Assembly: GCA_023078555.1 (NCBI GenBank)
Contig: CM041200.1
Span: forward strand, 2,674,001 to 2,738,000
Length of the DNA stretch: 64,000 bases
From: Ulva prolifera
Taxonomy: Eukaryota; Chlorophyta; Ulvophyceae; Ulvales; Ulvaceae
Reading direction: 5' to 3'
The position numbers and the translations under genes were made by a program. Shown in pieces: positions 24,975 to 38,413 of this stretch. The notes beneath the pieces were generated by a model. It worked only from the letters and a program-made list of their open reading frames with translations. It was not told where the DNA came from and did no database searches. Each line of letters starts with the position of its first letter. The stretch's first letter is position 1.

Positions 24975-26237
24975 ATGGTGGCCCTTCTTCTAGCATTGGC
25001 AGACTCGGGCATCCCTGTTCAAACAGATGCAGTGCCCGAACCACTGCTAAAGAAGCTTCAACCGGGCAAGATCAGCGGCTTCTTATGCCTGGGAAATGTG
25101 GGCTCCGCTGTTGTCCGCAGTCTGAAAAGAATTGCAACTGATATGCGATTTGTTGCCGGAGACACAGAGGAAGAGTCGCACCTCCCACTGGCTCAGGTGT
25201 GCCTGTGCTCATTCGCCCTGTTTTCGGGAACAGCACCACGGGAATTCCAGTCACGGTCACTTCACACAGGTTGCTCGTTCCACATCCTATTGCATGTCTC
25301 TGACCGGCCACATCCGTATGTTTGATGTCAGGTCCATTTGAAGTGCAGATCGTGGAGCTAGAAGGGGTGCGAGTGGGCATGACCCACGGGCACATGATCA
25401 TGCCGAGAGGAAATGACATGGCCCTGGACGCCGAGCGGCGGCGCCTGAACGTGGATGTGCTGCTGTCAGCAAGCACCGGCCGTGCCTCAACGAAGCAGCA
25501 TGGCTCAGGCCTGCTCGTGGACCCTGGCTCCATCACAGGCCTCCCATGCTCTCCAATGGCATCGGGCAGACCCTCTTTCACGCTGCTCAGCCTCGATAAT
25601 GGCAAGGTGAGTCCCTCTGCGCAGCAGCTAAGCGCAGACAGCACGCAGCAAGGCTCCGTCGAGATCGCCTCTGCAGGCATGCCTGCATGCACTGTCATCA
25701 GCACGGAGAACCTTGCCGCTGTGGCCGCCATGCCATCGAGCTAGCCTTGCAAGGCAGTGCTGTGTGGCTTTCGTGTCACCACAGTGTTGGGTCCAGGTAA
25801 CGACTTTTACATACTCTGTCGATGAGAACGGGGCGGTGGGGTTCCAGCGCAGAGACTTTCAGAGGCAGCAGCATGGAGTCGTCACCCGTCCGCAAGCTAC
25901 CCCAGCCCCCGCCGCCGCCTCCCCACCTGCGCCTGAGCACCCGCAAACCTCAAGCGCGGCTCCTGCAGATCCCCCGCCGGCACACGAGGCTCCAGCGCAG
26001 CCGCCTGCAGCCACTGGAGGAGCAGCTGCGGTGGATGGTGCGCAGGCTCTGGAGGAGCTTCATATCACGACTCCGGAGCCCGGTGAGCAAGTGCCGGAGC
26101 CCGCAGACCCCGCTGCAGCGCAGGCTCCGGCAGAGCCCTTGGACACCGAGGAAGCCCACGCTGACGATGAGTCCTCAGCTCCGGCCGGCCTGCCCGATGA
26201 GGCCAGCGTGGGCAACATGTCCCCACTGCCAGAGTAG
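24975..26237 (+). CDS. VPS29: VPS29-like retromer protein with lost metal site and long tail
   Basis: VPS29 is a small metallophosphoesterase-fold subunit of the retromer coat on endosomes. Exons 24975-25196, 25349-25606 and 25797-26237 total 921 nt (306 residues), against about 185 in typical VPS29. The fold is recognisable: LKKLQPGKISGFLCLGNVGS, the THGHMIMPRG stretch (HGH in other VPS29), DVLLSASTG in place of the usual ISGHTH, LVDPGSITG for the INPGSATGA element, and PSFTLL. Of the usual metal-site residues, the Asp of GDLH remains (as ADSG) but its His is Gly. GHTH reads ASTG, losing both His. From about residue 190 on, a tail of roughly 115 residues is Pro/Ala/Glu-rich and probably disordered. 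Starts and introns are all phase 0. It could be a divergent orthologue or a specialised paralogue. Confidence 0.85.
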
Positions 26238-26870
26238 CAGTGCAACGAATGTGCTTGCAAATGTAGTCCGGGATAGCTTACGAACAGTGCTGTGTCTTTG
26301 TGATGTTGGGGGTTGCGGATATGTTAGTGCTACGTTTTGATCCTGGCCGATGTGTTCCAGACGATGAGGTGCATAGGCTTTCCGTACCTGATGCGTGCAG
26401 GTGAGGATACTGGTGCAGCAGCGCCTCTCGCTGTAGCAGGAGGCAGTGCTGGAGTCCTTTTCTATGCGCGGGCATGTGTTCTGCACCGGGGGAACTGCGC
26501 GCTCAGCAGAGCACCTCCGCCAGTGCTGCTTTGTGTTGTGGAGCAATTGACACGGTGGTGGGCTGGGACAATGATCGAGAGATAGCGGGAGATAAATACG
26601 CATGCGTGATAAATACACACGTATGTTGCAACGTCACCACGCTCGCAGGCATGACCGCTCATGTGTACTGCCCTCAAACACCCTCGAATTCTGCACGGGC
26701 GTCCTGGGGGAACTCGTACAAGCACGCACGTATTGTGGGGCAACGCACACATTTCGTGACACCGTGCACTCCGGCCGTTAACAATCATGCACATGTTTTC
26801 AGAACCGGTTGAGCAGCGCGGTGCATTACAGCTGCAATTTTGAAAGCCACTGATTTGTGCAAATTCTCAT
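26238..26870. other. Tandem intergenic region before kinesin-9
   Basis: About 630 bases between two plus-strand genes, expected to hold the 3' end of the VPS29-like gene and the promoter of the kinesin. No convincing signal or reading frame was seen. Confidence 0.4.
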
Positions 26871-29800
26871 ATGGTCGCTTCACGCATCAACGTTGCTGTT
26901 CGGACGCGCCCGTGTGGATGGAATTCGAAGAGTGGAGTACATGTTGATGGTCACGGAAAGGTGAAGAGCCCTGCTGTGCATGAACAAGTGTGATGAGCCC
27001 CTAAACTTTGGCGTTGTTCTGCCACAACACTTGGAGGTTCGCACATCGAACATTGCAGGAGCTGTCAGTGCAAGCACAACAGCACACACACACCTTTCAG
27101 TTTGAAAAGATCCTACGCGGGGCTTCGCAGCAGGACGTGTTTCAGGTGTGTATCTGAGGCAAATCCTTCAGTAATCTCCTGCCTATGCAATGCCATGTGA
27201 GATGCAGGAGGTCGGCGTCGATGCCATTGAAACAGCCTTGGGGGGAGTGAATGCCACTATTATTGCATATGGCCAAACCGGCGCTGGTAAAACTCATACT
27301 TTAGCAGGTGCTGTTTTTGTCAAATGCTTCAGAGCTCGAACTACGTCTGCCGGGTTGTGTAGCCTGGGCGTGGGAAAGCTCCTGCTGCAATGATTAGCGA
27401 GAACAGCTACAGTTGTTACATGAACCAGCTGCGATGCAAAATTGAGCCACTTGTTGACTTCAGTTCAAGCGACATGTTTACATGGTAACGAATATCCTAG
27501 TGTGCCCAAGTATCATCTAGCCATGAGGGGTTGCAGGGGCTGTTTGCAGGATCAAGAAACGCGTATCAGGAACGAGGGATCATTCCGCGTGCGCTGTCAT
27601 ATCTGTTCCAGGACTCCACTCGTATGAACGCACGCATTCTAGCTGTGTCTCTGAGGTATGTTGAAATATACAATGAGGCATTGTTTGATCTTCTCAATCC
27701 TTCTGCTACATCTGCATCCGTCACCCTGGTTGAAGCCAAGGATGTCATCATCCCACATGGGGCGACTGAAATGGTGTTACAAGATGAACAGCATGCCCTT
27801 GAATCATTCTTTCGAGGAGAAGCGTCCAGGGTGCCTGATGTCCTTCTGCCTTGCTGCCTGCGCAAGCTGAAATCAAGTCTCACCCAGCTCACATGCTTGC
27901 GGCAGTGCAGGTCACACGGGAGCATGCATTGAACAGGGACTCCAGCCGCTCACATTCTGTTTGCATCGTCCAATTGAGCATACAGAAAGATCCGCAGGAC
28001 CCCAAGGTAGCCACGCATTTTCAATCGCTCTGTAGCAGCGCCACCGCAAAAACACATCGTACTTTTGCAGCTCTGCTGGTGTGTACTGCGGCACCATGGT
28101 GATGCTGGTATACAGGTGATTAAGTCATTACTGACACTTGTAGACCTGGCTGGATCAGAGCGTGTCATGAAGACCCGCAGCGAGGGCGTGGTTCTTAAAG
28201 AGGCTGGCTACATCAACAAGTCACTGACATTTCTCGAGCAGGTCGCGATCGCCATCAGCGAAGGAAGGCAGCATGTTCCATACAGGTATGGCAAAGCGTG
28301 GACATCGCCATGCCTGAACCATTATAGAGTCCTCATCTCACCAGATCACAACACAATGCCCCTTAGCCTTGTGAAGTGCCTGGCTCTTCAGGTCTGCCAA
28401 GCTAACGCTATTACTGAAGCATGCCCTTGGCGGAAATAGCAAAACCAGCTTCGTGGCAAATATCTGGGATGATGCGGAGCAGATTTACGAGACGTTGTCG
28501 ACCCTGCGATTTGCGCAGCGCATGTCACAAATCGAGACAGCCATTTCGGCAACTCCAGCCGTTGATCATGACACCACCATTGCACAGTACGCTCAAGAAG
28601 TCAAGATCCTGAAGGCTGCTCTGGCGGAAGCTCGGCCAGGAGATGTTCTCGTTCCACCCGAGACCTTGCACTCGGTAGAATCAGACGACCAGCTGAAAAC
28701 ACGGGCACGTGCCTGCCACACTCGGCAGACATCCTGTACCTAAGGCATTGCCAGTCTGTTTTTGTGCACTTCATGAATCTGGCATTCAGAATCTGAAGGC
28801 TCTGCAGGTCCTCCCATTCTTGCAAGCTTGTGATAAGCACCGGGCAGCTCAATTGCTATCACATATTGACCTAAGCAGCTCCTGCACGGCCAGGGCTGCG
28901 CTCTGCGCTGCCAGGGATCTCTTTCAGCGCTACACAACAGCGCATGCATCCGAAACAGTGCCAAGTGGGACACCTGAAGCTGCAGCCAGCAGCCTATTGT
29001 GTACCCAAGACTGCACCACTCCTGCAGGTGCGATTGTACATGCACACTGCAGAAATCTTTGTTTGATTACAAGCGGGACTAAGCAGTGCCCCCGCAGGTG
29101 GCAATGGTGCAGTCGGAGGTGGGAGTGAGGTATGGGACAGGCACAGCATGCCTGGGGTTGCGCCAGACCCAGACGTCGTGAAGAAGAGCGATGAGGCATG
29201 GGGGGGAGCCGGCTGCCTTGCAGAAGCCCTGCGATTTTTCAAACTACACGTTGCCGTTGGGGTCGAGACACTGATGCAGGCAAGAGCACATGAGGTAGCA
29301 TCCACCAAGAAGCGAGTGAAAGCGCTCGCTGTGCAGATCAACTCTGAAAAAGACACAATTGACAAGCTGAGTACTGGCAGTGGCGCATCGAATGATCAGG
29401 TAATCTCTATATGCTCTGCACCATGGGGATTTTCACTCCATTAGTTTGACCAGTGTAGCGCCTAGTCCGAAAACATGCATTTGCCGATATCTGATTGTAT
29501 CGCGCACGTTGATTCTACTGAGACATGAAACAGCATGAATCAGTGCCGGATGTGCAAACTTACAGAACTGTCTAGTAGATATTCCCATGCAGGATGCCAG
29601 TGCAGCACTGGAGCATTCTAAGGCTGTTTATAGGGCCTTATACGAACAGATGCAGCAGGAAAAACAAGAACTTGCGCAGAGTTCGGAATCCCTGAAATGC
29701 CTGAAAGATGAGTTTCAGGAGAAATTCCGATCCTGGTACAACACGTCATACATGGGTTCAGCGTGTGATGATGATGGCACTCCTCAGGACAGTGTCTGTC

Positions 29801-30051
29801 GAACAAATCCTGCAGCGATTGGCCAACCTGGAAGCTCTGTTCAGATATGCCCTACAATGAGCAGTGAAGGTATCCAACACTTTCAGCCTTCGGCGCAAGG
29901 CTCTAGCTCAGCAAAACATCGGCCGGCTGACTATAACGATGAGTCGAGAAAATTCTATGATGCACAACATAAGTTGGCACTTTCGGCAGGCTGTAGCCCA
30001 ACTCATGGCAAATTGAGACACCTTGGTAAAGGCTGGAGGATATCAGGATAG
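26871..30051 (+). CDS. Kinesin-9 family motor (KIF9/KIF6 type)
   Basis: Ten exons: 26871-26960, 27059-27145, 27208-27307, 27550-27830, 27911-28006, 28116-28285, 28392-28708, 28755-29027, 29098-29399 and 29593-30051. They total 2,175 nt (724 residues). The motor domain is N-terminal: INVAVRTRP at the first strand, P-loop [32 protein letters not shown], switch I NRDSSRSH, switch II VDLAGSE, NKSL, and LGGNSKT before the neck. The stalk has the kinesin-9 signature: an [11 protein letters not shown] helix, then [19 protein letters not shown] and [10 protein letters not shown]. Kinesin-9 proteins are axonemal motors of motile cilia (Chlamydomonas KLP1 is one), about 780 residues long, so this one is slightly short. 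The 46-nt intron 28709-28754 and the start (ATG before INVAVR) fit frame. Whether it is closer to KIF9 or KIF6 needs a tree. Confidence 0.9.
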
Positions 30052-31173
30052 GTCAATCGGCCTGTGCCTACAGCTCAGCTGCCTCGTGTTCCGCATATGG
30101 GCAGCTCTTGAGCCCTGTCACTGATGCGTGTGCAGTGCTGCAAAGGGAGCATGCTGCGCCGAGTTCCGTTGATGCTGGCATGTGCGCTGGCACATCAGAG
30201 TGTGGAACCCGTACAGAGAGCACCATTTGGCACGGTTCAAGTCTGGTGCACAAGAGTCTGCAACGGGTCCAGGCATATCGTCCGAATGTAGGTGGACTTC
30301 ACCACCGGGAGCTGCATTGCCATATGCAGCAAATTTTTTGTTAATACAGACACTGCAGCGAATGGTACAAGCGTAACTCATTCTGGGACATCATGTCCGA
30401 GTGGGCATGGATAGATATTCAAGGCCTTTCTGGGTTTTTTGACAGCGGTGACGCCGCGAACTGCAAGTCGTACTATGGCTGCATCAACATGTGTGGTCAT
30501 AAGCCGAGGGGATGGGGGGTTTCACGGAGCAGAACAAATAGCGCATGACTTGCTGGTACCAGTCGAACCTGCCGCAATGCATGCCGCAGGACCACATGAA
30601 ATGGGCAGCTACAACATGGTTTGGCTTCTAAAACAGACCAAACAGCTCGGCACGACACATGTTGGCGCGATTGCCATCTCGAGGTGGTGTCTTGTTTTGT
30701 TGGCAATCGCATGGTGCCTGCGCACTGTGACAGGCGTTGTATGTGGCTAGCAGTGCCTGTACACGGGGGCCGCAGCACTGGAGAAATTGAAACCGGTCAC
30801 GTCCGGGCAAATTCTGCGTGGCATATCATGAAGCTGAGTAAACGTCAGTGCACGTTGAACGGTCAGCCGGCAGCGTTCAGCGTGAACACCGTGCATATAC
30901 AATCTGCTGTGCCTTCGAAGCGCAACCGGTGGTTTCCGATCATAAACGGACAGTGATACTGACGGGCTTGAGTGACATCGCATACACTCGAGCCATTACG
31001 AACCCCAATTGGTTAAGTTGCACAGCTAGTCGTGGCCGGGTTCCAATTGCTCGGTTGACAGCTAGCGATGCTGCGCTCAGCTTGTGCCGTATTGCACTCA
31101 CTTAGCAGATCAACTCCCAAGTTTACACAGAAGTGCGATTTCGTTTATTTGAATATACTTACATATATTGTGT
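30052..31173. other. Intergenic, nothing recognised
   Basis: About 1.1 kb between two plus-strand genes. An open frame at 30439-30750 (103 codons) has no family resemblance and is not called. The last 150 bases are AT-richer and precede the PTGES2-like start. Confidence 0.4.
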
Positions 31174-32353
31174 ATGAACTTTCGTGTGTATGTTCACACG
31201 TCATACGTCCTTGTGGATCGTGAAGCCCGCACTCTGTCTCAAGTCTGCCGAGTGGTCGCACAACGCAGGTACACGGCGGCTCCAGCTACAGCTATCTCAT
31301 TCAGCAGTCAACGTGAGGGATCCACGTTTGATGGGGCGTCACATTGGTCTCTAGGCGTTGTAGCAGCTCTGTCTGGCGTGTCCGTGGCCACGGCTTCCGC
31401 CCAGACGAAGGCCGATCATGCGAAAAACAACTCACAAGCAGTCACTCTATTCCAGTATGATGTATGTCCATGGTGCAATAAAGTGAAAGCTGTCCTAGAT
31501 TACAATGGAATCCCATACCGCGCAGTGGAGGTCAATCCGCTGATGAAGTCGGAGCTCAAGTTCTCCCAGGGGTATAAGAAGGTACCAATTCTGGTCACAG
31601 CTGATGGAGAGCAAATAAACGATAGCAATGAAATAATCCGGTACATTATGAGCGACAAGACGCCAGCAACGAAAGGATGGTGCGGCACTTCCCGACACTT
31701 TGCCAACCACTGTTTCTGTGGCCAGGCCCCAGCTCATGATTCACTAATAGAAGATTAAACGTAAATTCCTACAGGTTTGGCTCCAAAAAGGTGGCAAAAT
31801 CGGCCGATGAGGAACAGTGGCGGGATTGGGCAGACGACAAGCTTGTGAAGCTAGTGACAGTGAATATCTACCGAAGTTGGGCTGAGGCATACCAGGCCAT
31901 GGATTATGTGAAGTATGTTCAGTCATTCAGCTTCTTCCAGCAAACCACTGCATATTATTTCGGCGGGGCTGTCATGTATTTCGTTGGAACTAAGTTGGTC
32001 TCCAAATACGGACTGCAAGGTAAAGATCTGCGCGAGGAGCTGCGAATGGCTGTTGACAGCTTCATTGAAGCACGTGCGTTCCCCGTGGTTGCGATGCAGC
32101 ACATTTTAAGAGTCAGGGCTGTCGAGATCACATACTAATACGAGCGCCATCTGCAGTGGGTAATAGAAGATTCATGGGTGGAAACTCTCCAGGCCTAGCA
32201 GACTTGCATGTCTTCGGGATTGTCAGAGCCGTTTCCAACACTGATACGTTTCAGTTCATCATACACGAAACTCGAGCATTCCCCTGGTGGCAACGCATGG
32301 TGGAGGCAGTCGGAGAATCTTCGAGGATAGAGGAAATAGAAGATGTTGCATAA
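31174..32353 (+). CDS. PTGES2-like glutaredoxin/GST-fold protein
   Basis: The family joins an N-terminal glutaredoxin-like domain to a C-terminal GST domain. In animals it is microsomal prostaglandin E synthase 2, and plants and algae have homologues of unclear substrate. Exons 31174-31679, 31775-32073 and 32157-32353 sum to 1,002 nt (333 residues). The N-terminus is basic and Ser/Thr/Ala-rich with an apolar stretch (LGVVAALSGVSVA), suggesting an organelle target and a membrane anchor as in PTGES2. The redox motif is CPWCNKVK within QYDVCPWC, followed by KKVPILV and DSNEIIRYI. The GST part has WRDWADDKLVKL and RFMGGNSPGLADLHVFG. Introns are in phases 2 and 1. The first ATG (31174) is used; a 5' exon cannot be excluded. 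Its stop is only 131 bp from the convergent CDKB stop. Confidence 0.87.
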
Positions 32354-32484
32354 TATGTACGAGAAACTTACAGCACTGGTGTCCACCTGGACCTGTATAG
32401 ATCACGCTAGACTATGTAGACGCAGACCAGAAAAATGCGTGAGAGAAATTTGATGTACAGTCACACTATGGGCTACAACTCACC

Positions 32485-34388
<1,904 letters not shown>

Positions 34389-37300
34389 AGCGAATAGATG
34401 TGCTGTTCAGAGACGCCGTTCTGACGAAGTAAGGATAGATCACGGTGTGTGCGGAGACTGACAAGCGAAGTTACAGCGACGTAAAAAGGTAACAACGCTG
34501 GCAGCAGCAGGCAGCTGTCAGCATTCGCTTCAGAAGTCGCTTGATCTTGATACAGCTCCTAAATGTGGATGATTTGATATGTGTAGGGGTCTAATCCTTG
34601 ACGACGGTGGATGGTGGCCTGTTCCCAGGACTGCAGCAATTCACTGCCTATAGAGCAGACGACGACAGCCGAGTGATTGTGTACACTGTGTACGCAGACA
34701 GCAACCTCAATCACAGCTTCATCGCATGACCTTATGTAGGCGTTATCTTCACAAGCTCAAGCACATGCCGTCGCCCCGCCGGCCGGTAGCTGCGACGGTG
34801 GCGGAGGGCTCTGATTGCAAGGCGCATGCATCGTCACGACGATGTGCATGCAGCTGCGCGCACGGATCAAACGTGCTGACACGGCCGGGCGAGGAAAGTG
34901 GTCGCCTTGAGTTGGAAATGCACGCTTTGCGTTGCAGTGCCGCGGGCGTGGAGCCTGTGCAGGAACATCAGGGTTGTATTCGTGAGGTGTGTCGCTGCGA
35001 GTCGGTGCCTCTACGGCGATGATGGTGGCGAGGTGAAGAAGTTGCGGACGCCGAGTTCAGATGCCTACGCCGTTACAAGGCAACAGCAGTGCATAGCCTT
35101 GCAAGTTGGTACTCTCAAGTCAAACCTTGTCAACCACACTCTGCTGGTTGTTCGTACCAACGGTCGCCATGCAGCGACGATGAAGAGCATCGGTAGAGCA
35201 GGCGAACAAGTTCCCGCCACGGTCACTTCCTTCCATTTGCTCTCACATGCTCAGCTTTCAAGCACGGCCACAACGTAGCCAGTTTGATGCCACAGTATTT
35301 ACCAACTGGCTTGTATGCATGTGCTCGGTCAGCGCACAACGGTGAATGTCGCAAGCATTGAAGCCAAAGCGTGCCTTGTCTTGCACATACACCGGCAAGC
35401 AGCATTCGCGATCACTTGAGCAGCTCCATACATGACAGCGACCAGATCCAGCTTCGCGAGGGCGTGTCCACCGCCTGCATTGTCCTGCCCTCAATCAAGG
35501 GTGCTTCAGCAGCACCGATAGATTCACAGGGCGCATCCCGGCCCGGTCGCCTGAGAATAGAGCCTGGTGCAGCGGCAAGTAGAGCGAGAATGTGTGTCTG
35601 CAAACACTGTTCGGTGTACCGGTGCGAGGGCGTGTCTGCTACACAACCCCAGACGTGAGGTCCAGCCCATGGGCGCCTGCAGGGTGCTGCGTATCCTTTG
35701 AGAATTCCACTAGCGGAAGCACCCTTTCAGTCCCTTGGCAGTGTGCGTTACATGCCCACCAACAAGGGCCCCAGGTTGGGTGGTTCCCCGGCTGTGTCGC
35801 AGCGCAGGAGACTGCCTCGGGCTGGGGTCAGCCCTGCCCTGCACTGCCGCGACTGAGGCTCAGGAGGCATCCACGTGCTGGTCAGGTGCGCCCACGGCCG
35901 CCCTTCCGCTGGTACCCACGTGGCGGTCTTACTCGGATCCTGCACCGGAAGTTAGGCATGACCGCTGGCTTGCAGCTGCACACACATCCAGCATTCGGTG
36001 TTCGTCTTCGCATCATGTCCGCGTCTGGTCCATGGCAGGTCATCTGGGTAGGACGCAGTCGCCGCTGGTAGCAGTTGAGGATCAGCACCAGTCACGCCTG
36101 CATGCCACTTGGCAATCCTCGCACTGCTGCTGTTGTGGTACGCACGCAGTCACCTGCCTGCACGCAGTCACGCATGGAACAGTCGCTGGACGCAGGTCCG
36201 CCGGTTCACACCCTATTCCCAGTGGGCACGGGCGTGGCGTCGGCAGCCCTGCATGCCACTGTCACTCCCACTGCCCCCGCCACACTCCAAGTGTGTCTGG
36301 GATTGCTGCTGATTCGGCAGCGCACTTGCCGTGCTTCGCAGTGGTGGGCTAGGGGCACATGATATCTGTCGTCAAAAGCGCACCAGAAGACGAGCAGCGA
36401 GCAGGCGGCAGGGCATCAGCCTCGACATGCCAGGTGGTGGGCATGATCAGTACCCTAAGTATCGGCCAGCTGCCGCGGCATCATGTGTGGGGTTGTACTG
36501 CGAGCCACACGACACGCCTTCGATGCAGCACCGGCTCAAACGCACCGTCAGCCACCAGAGCCCCGACTGGACACCCAGATCAGAGCGCAGCAGAGCAAGG
36601 CTGCCAGCAAGGAGGCGCACGTGTGCAGAGCCTGTGCATCTGCTGGGACTGGGCCTGTGGCCTGCAGAACATTCACTGCGTCCCACACATGTGCCGCATA
36701 TGCACAGAGCATTGGCCTCATGAGGCTTCACCATGCCTTGAGCCACGACGTCGCTACAGCCTCCAGCCACCCGGAGAGCCGCCCTCCGACCTCCTGCCTC
36801 CCCAGCGTTGGCCCTCGGCCTCCGCCGGCCGGCCTCCGGCCGCCGCCTCCGTCCTCCGGCCTCCCGTGTCCGCCGAGGTGGGCGGGAGGGGGTGTCGGCA
36901 GCAGTGGGAGCCTCCACTGCAGTGGGAGCCTCCAGTGGCAGCGTGCCCTGCTGACCTGCTGCCGCTTGCTCGCCGGCAGATGGCGGCTGGGCGCCGCTTT
37001 GCGTTAGTGCGGAGGAGACATTACACTCGAGTGCACTCCCAGGCTGTATCGTATCTCGTTCTGATATCAGTTAAACATTCACAATGGAGTAAGAAGTGGA
37101 TGGGTTCTGTTATAGAATCAGGTGTGAAAAACTGCATGGACCGCCTGACCAGGGATGAACCCAAGCCAGCAACCCATGTGTACAAAGCGGCGATGACGCA
37201 TCTCATGCAAAGGCGGCAAAGCCATGCAGCGCAGCCGGCGTGCATGCAATTGCTTTTGCAGCCCATGAAGCCAACAGCCCGCATCCTTGCCACTGCCCGC

Positions 37301-38413
37301 CACGGAGCCACGCGGTCGCTCCCGCTGCCTGCCCTGCGACTGCGCTGTGCGCGCCTGCTGGCTCTGGCAACCCCTGACCGCTACCTCCTCACACATAAAT
37401 ACACCCCGCATTGGAGGCTGAACTGAGGGCCACTCCAGGCCTCTCATCTGCATTTGGGCATGCCGCCAGCTTGAGCTCTTTGCTAGGCGAGGTGGGCGCT
37501 CGTTTTGGGTTGCCGAATCAGGCCCTATTGCACGGCTTTGCACTTATAAGGATGGCCGCTGATGCATGAGTTGGACAGGTATGAGTGGACCCCGAGCAGC
37601 TCTGCGGCATATGTCGAGCACAGGCCCCATCGATTGTGGTTGTCTGGTCGTCAACAGAAGTCCCGTGCGGAGGCCCCCCGCCATGTCAAAAGTCGCCAGC
37701 CTCACAGGTGGACACTGAGTATGCCGGGTCATAGGAGTTGCGCTGCCGCGTATGCCATTCTGTTCCTGCCCGATCCTGCTGCGGCCCTGCAACGTGTTTG
37801 CATGGCTCCGGACTGGGTATAGCGTGCCTGTGTCCCACTGGCTGCGGCCTCCATGTGCGTGGCAGCGACGGTCTGCGGTGAGCCTGATGTAGGGCTGGCG
37901 ACTGATGTGGGACGGTCTCTCGCTTTTCCCTCGGGATGCGTCACTCCTGCAACCCCTCTGCATGATCAGGATGCAATTGCGGCTGGTTGTGCGTTGAGGG
38001 ATATTTTGTTTGCAGTCTGTTCGCCCCTCAAAGTGCAGAGGCTGATGCTTTAGTGGGTGAGGCGTGTTGCCCGGTTTGTTCTCCCCGCCCTCCCGTCCGA
38101 TGGGGCTTGCAATTGTGAAGTCCTATGAAAGATGACAATGTGTACGTAATTCTGTGGCGCGGTGACGTGCTGCTATGTCGCGAGCTGTGCACAGCGTCAA
38201 CGCTGCGTCTGGCCAACAGCGCTATCATCGCACCAAGGTGTGGCTTGCATGCAACCGGAGTCACAGTGAGTCTGAACTCTGAGCAAGCTGGCCGAGTTGA
38301 GAAATCCGAGATGGGAACCGACCAAGCACTAGCTTCGCCTCAAATACTAGTGATCAATGGCGTTTCAGCACGTGTAGCATAGAATTTTGAGAAATGCTCA
38401 CGTAACATTTGCC
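34389..38413. other. Gene-poor block without a supported gene
   Basis: About 4 kb upstream of CDKB (minus) and of the PI-PLC-like gene (plus). The longest frame, 36359-37426 (+), reads as Ser/Pro/Arg/Cys-rich sequence through very GC-rich low-complexity DNA and matches nothing known. Overlapping frames occur on the other strand. The part next to 34388 must include the CDKB promoter. A short tandem repeat at 36901-36936 is listed separately. Confidence 0.5.
36901..36936. repeat. 18-bp tandem duplication
   Basis: Two adjacent copies, GCAGTGGGAGCCTCCACT and GCAGTGGGAGCCTCCAGT, differ at one base. They follow about 100 bases of CCG/CGG-rich low-complexity sequence with nested short palindromes. 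Confidence 0.85.

Noticed and set aside
36359-37426. 355-codon plus-strand open frame
   Set aside because: It runs through GC-rich low complexity and a tandem repeat, reads as Arg/Pro/Cys/Ser-rich sequence, overlaps minus-strand frames and matches no family.
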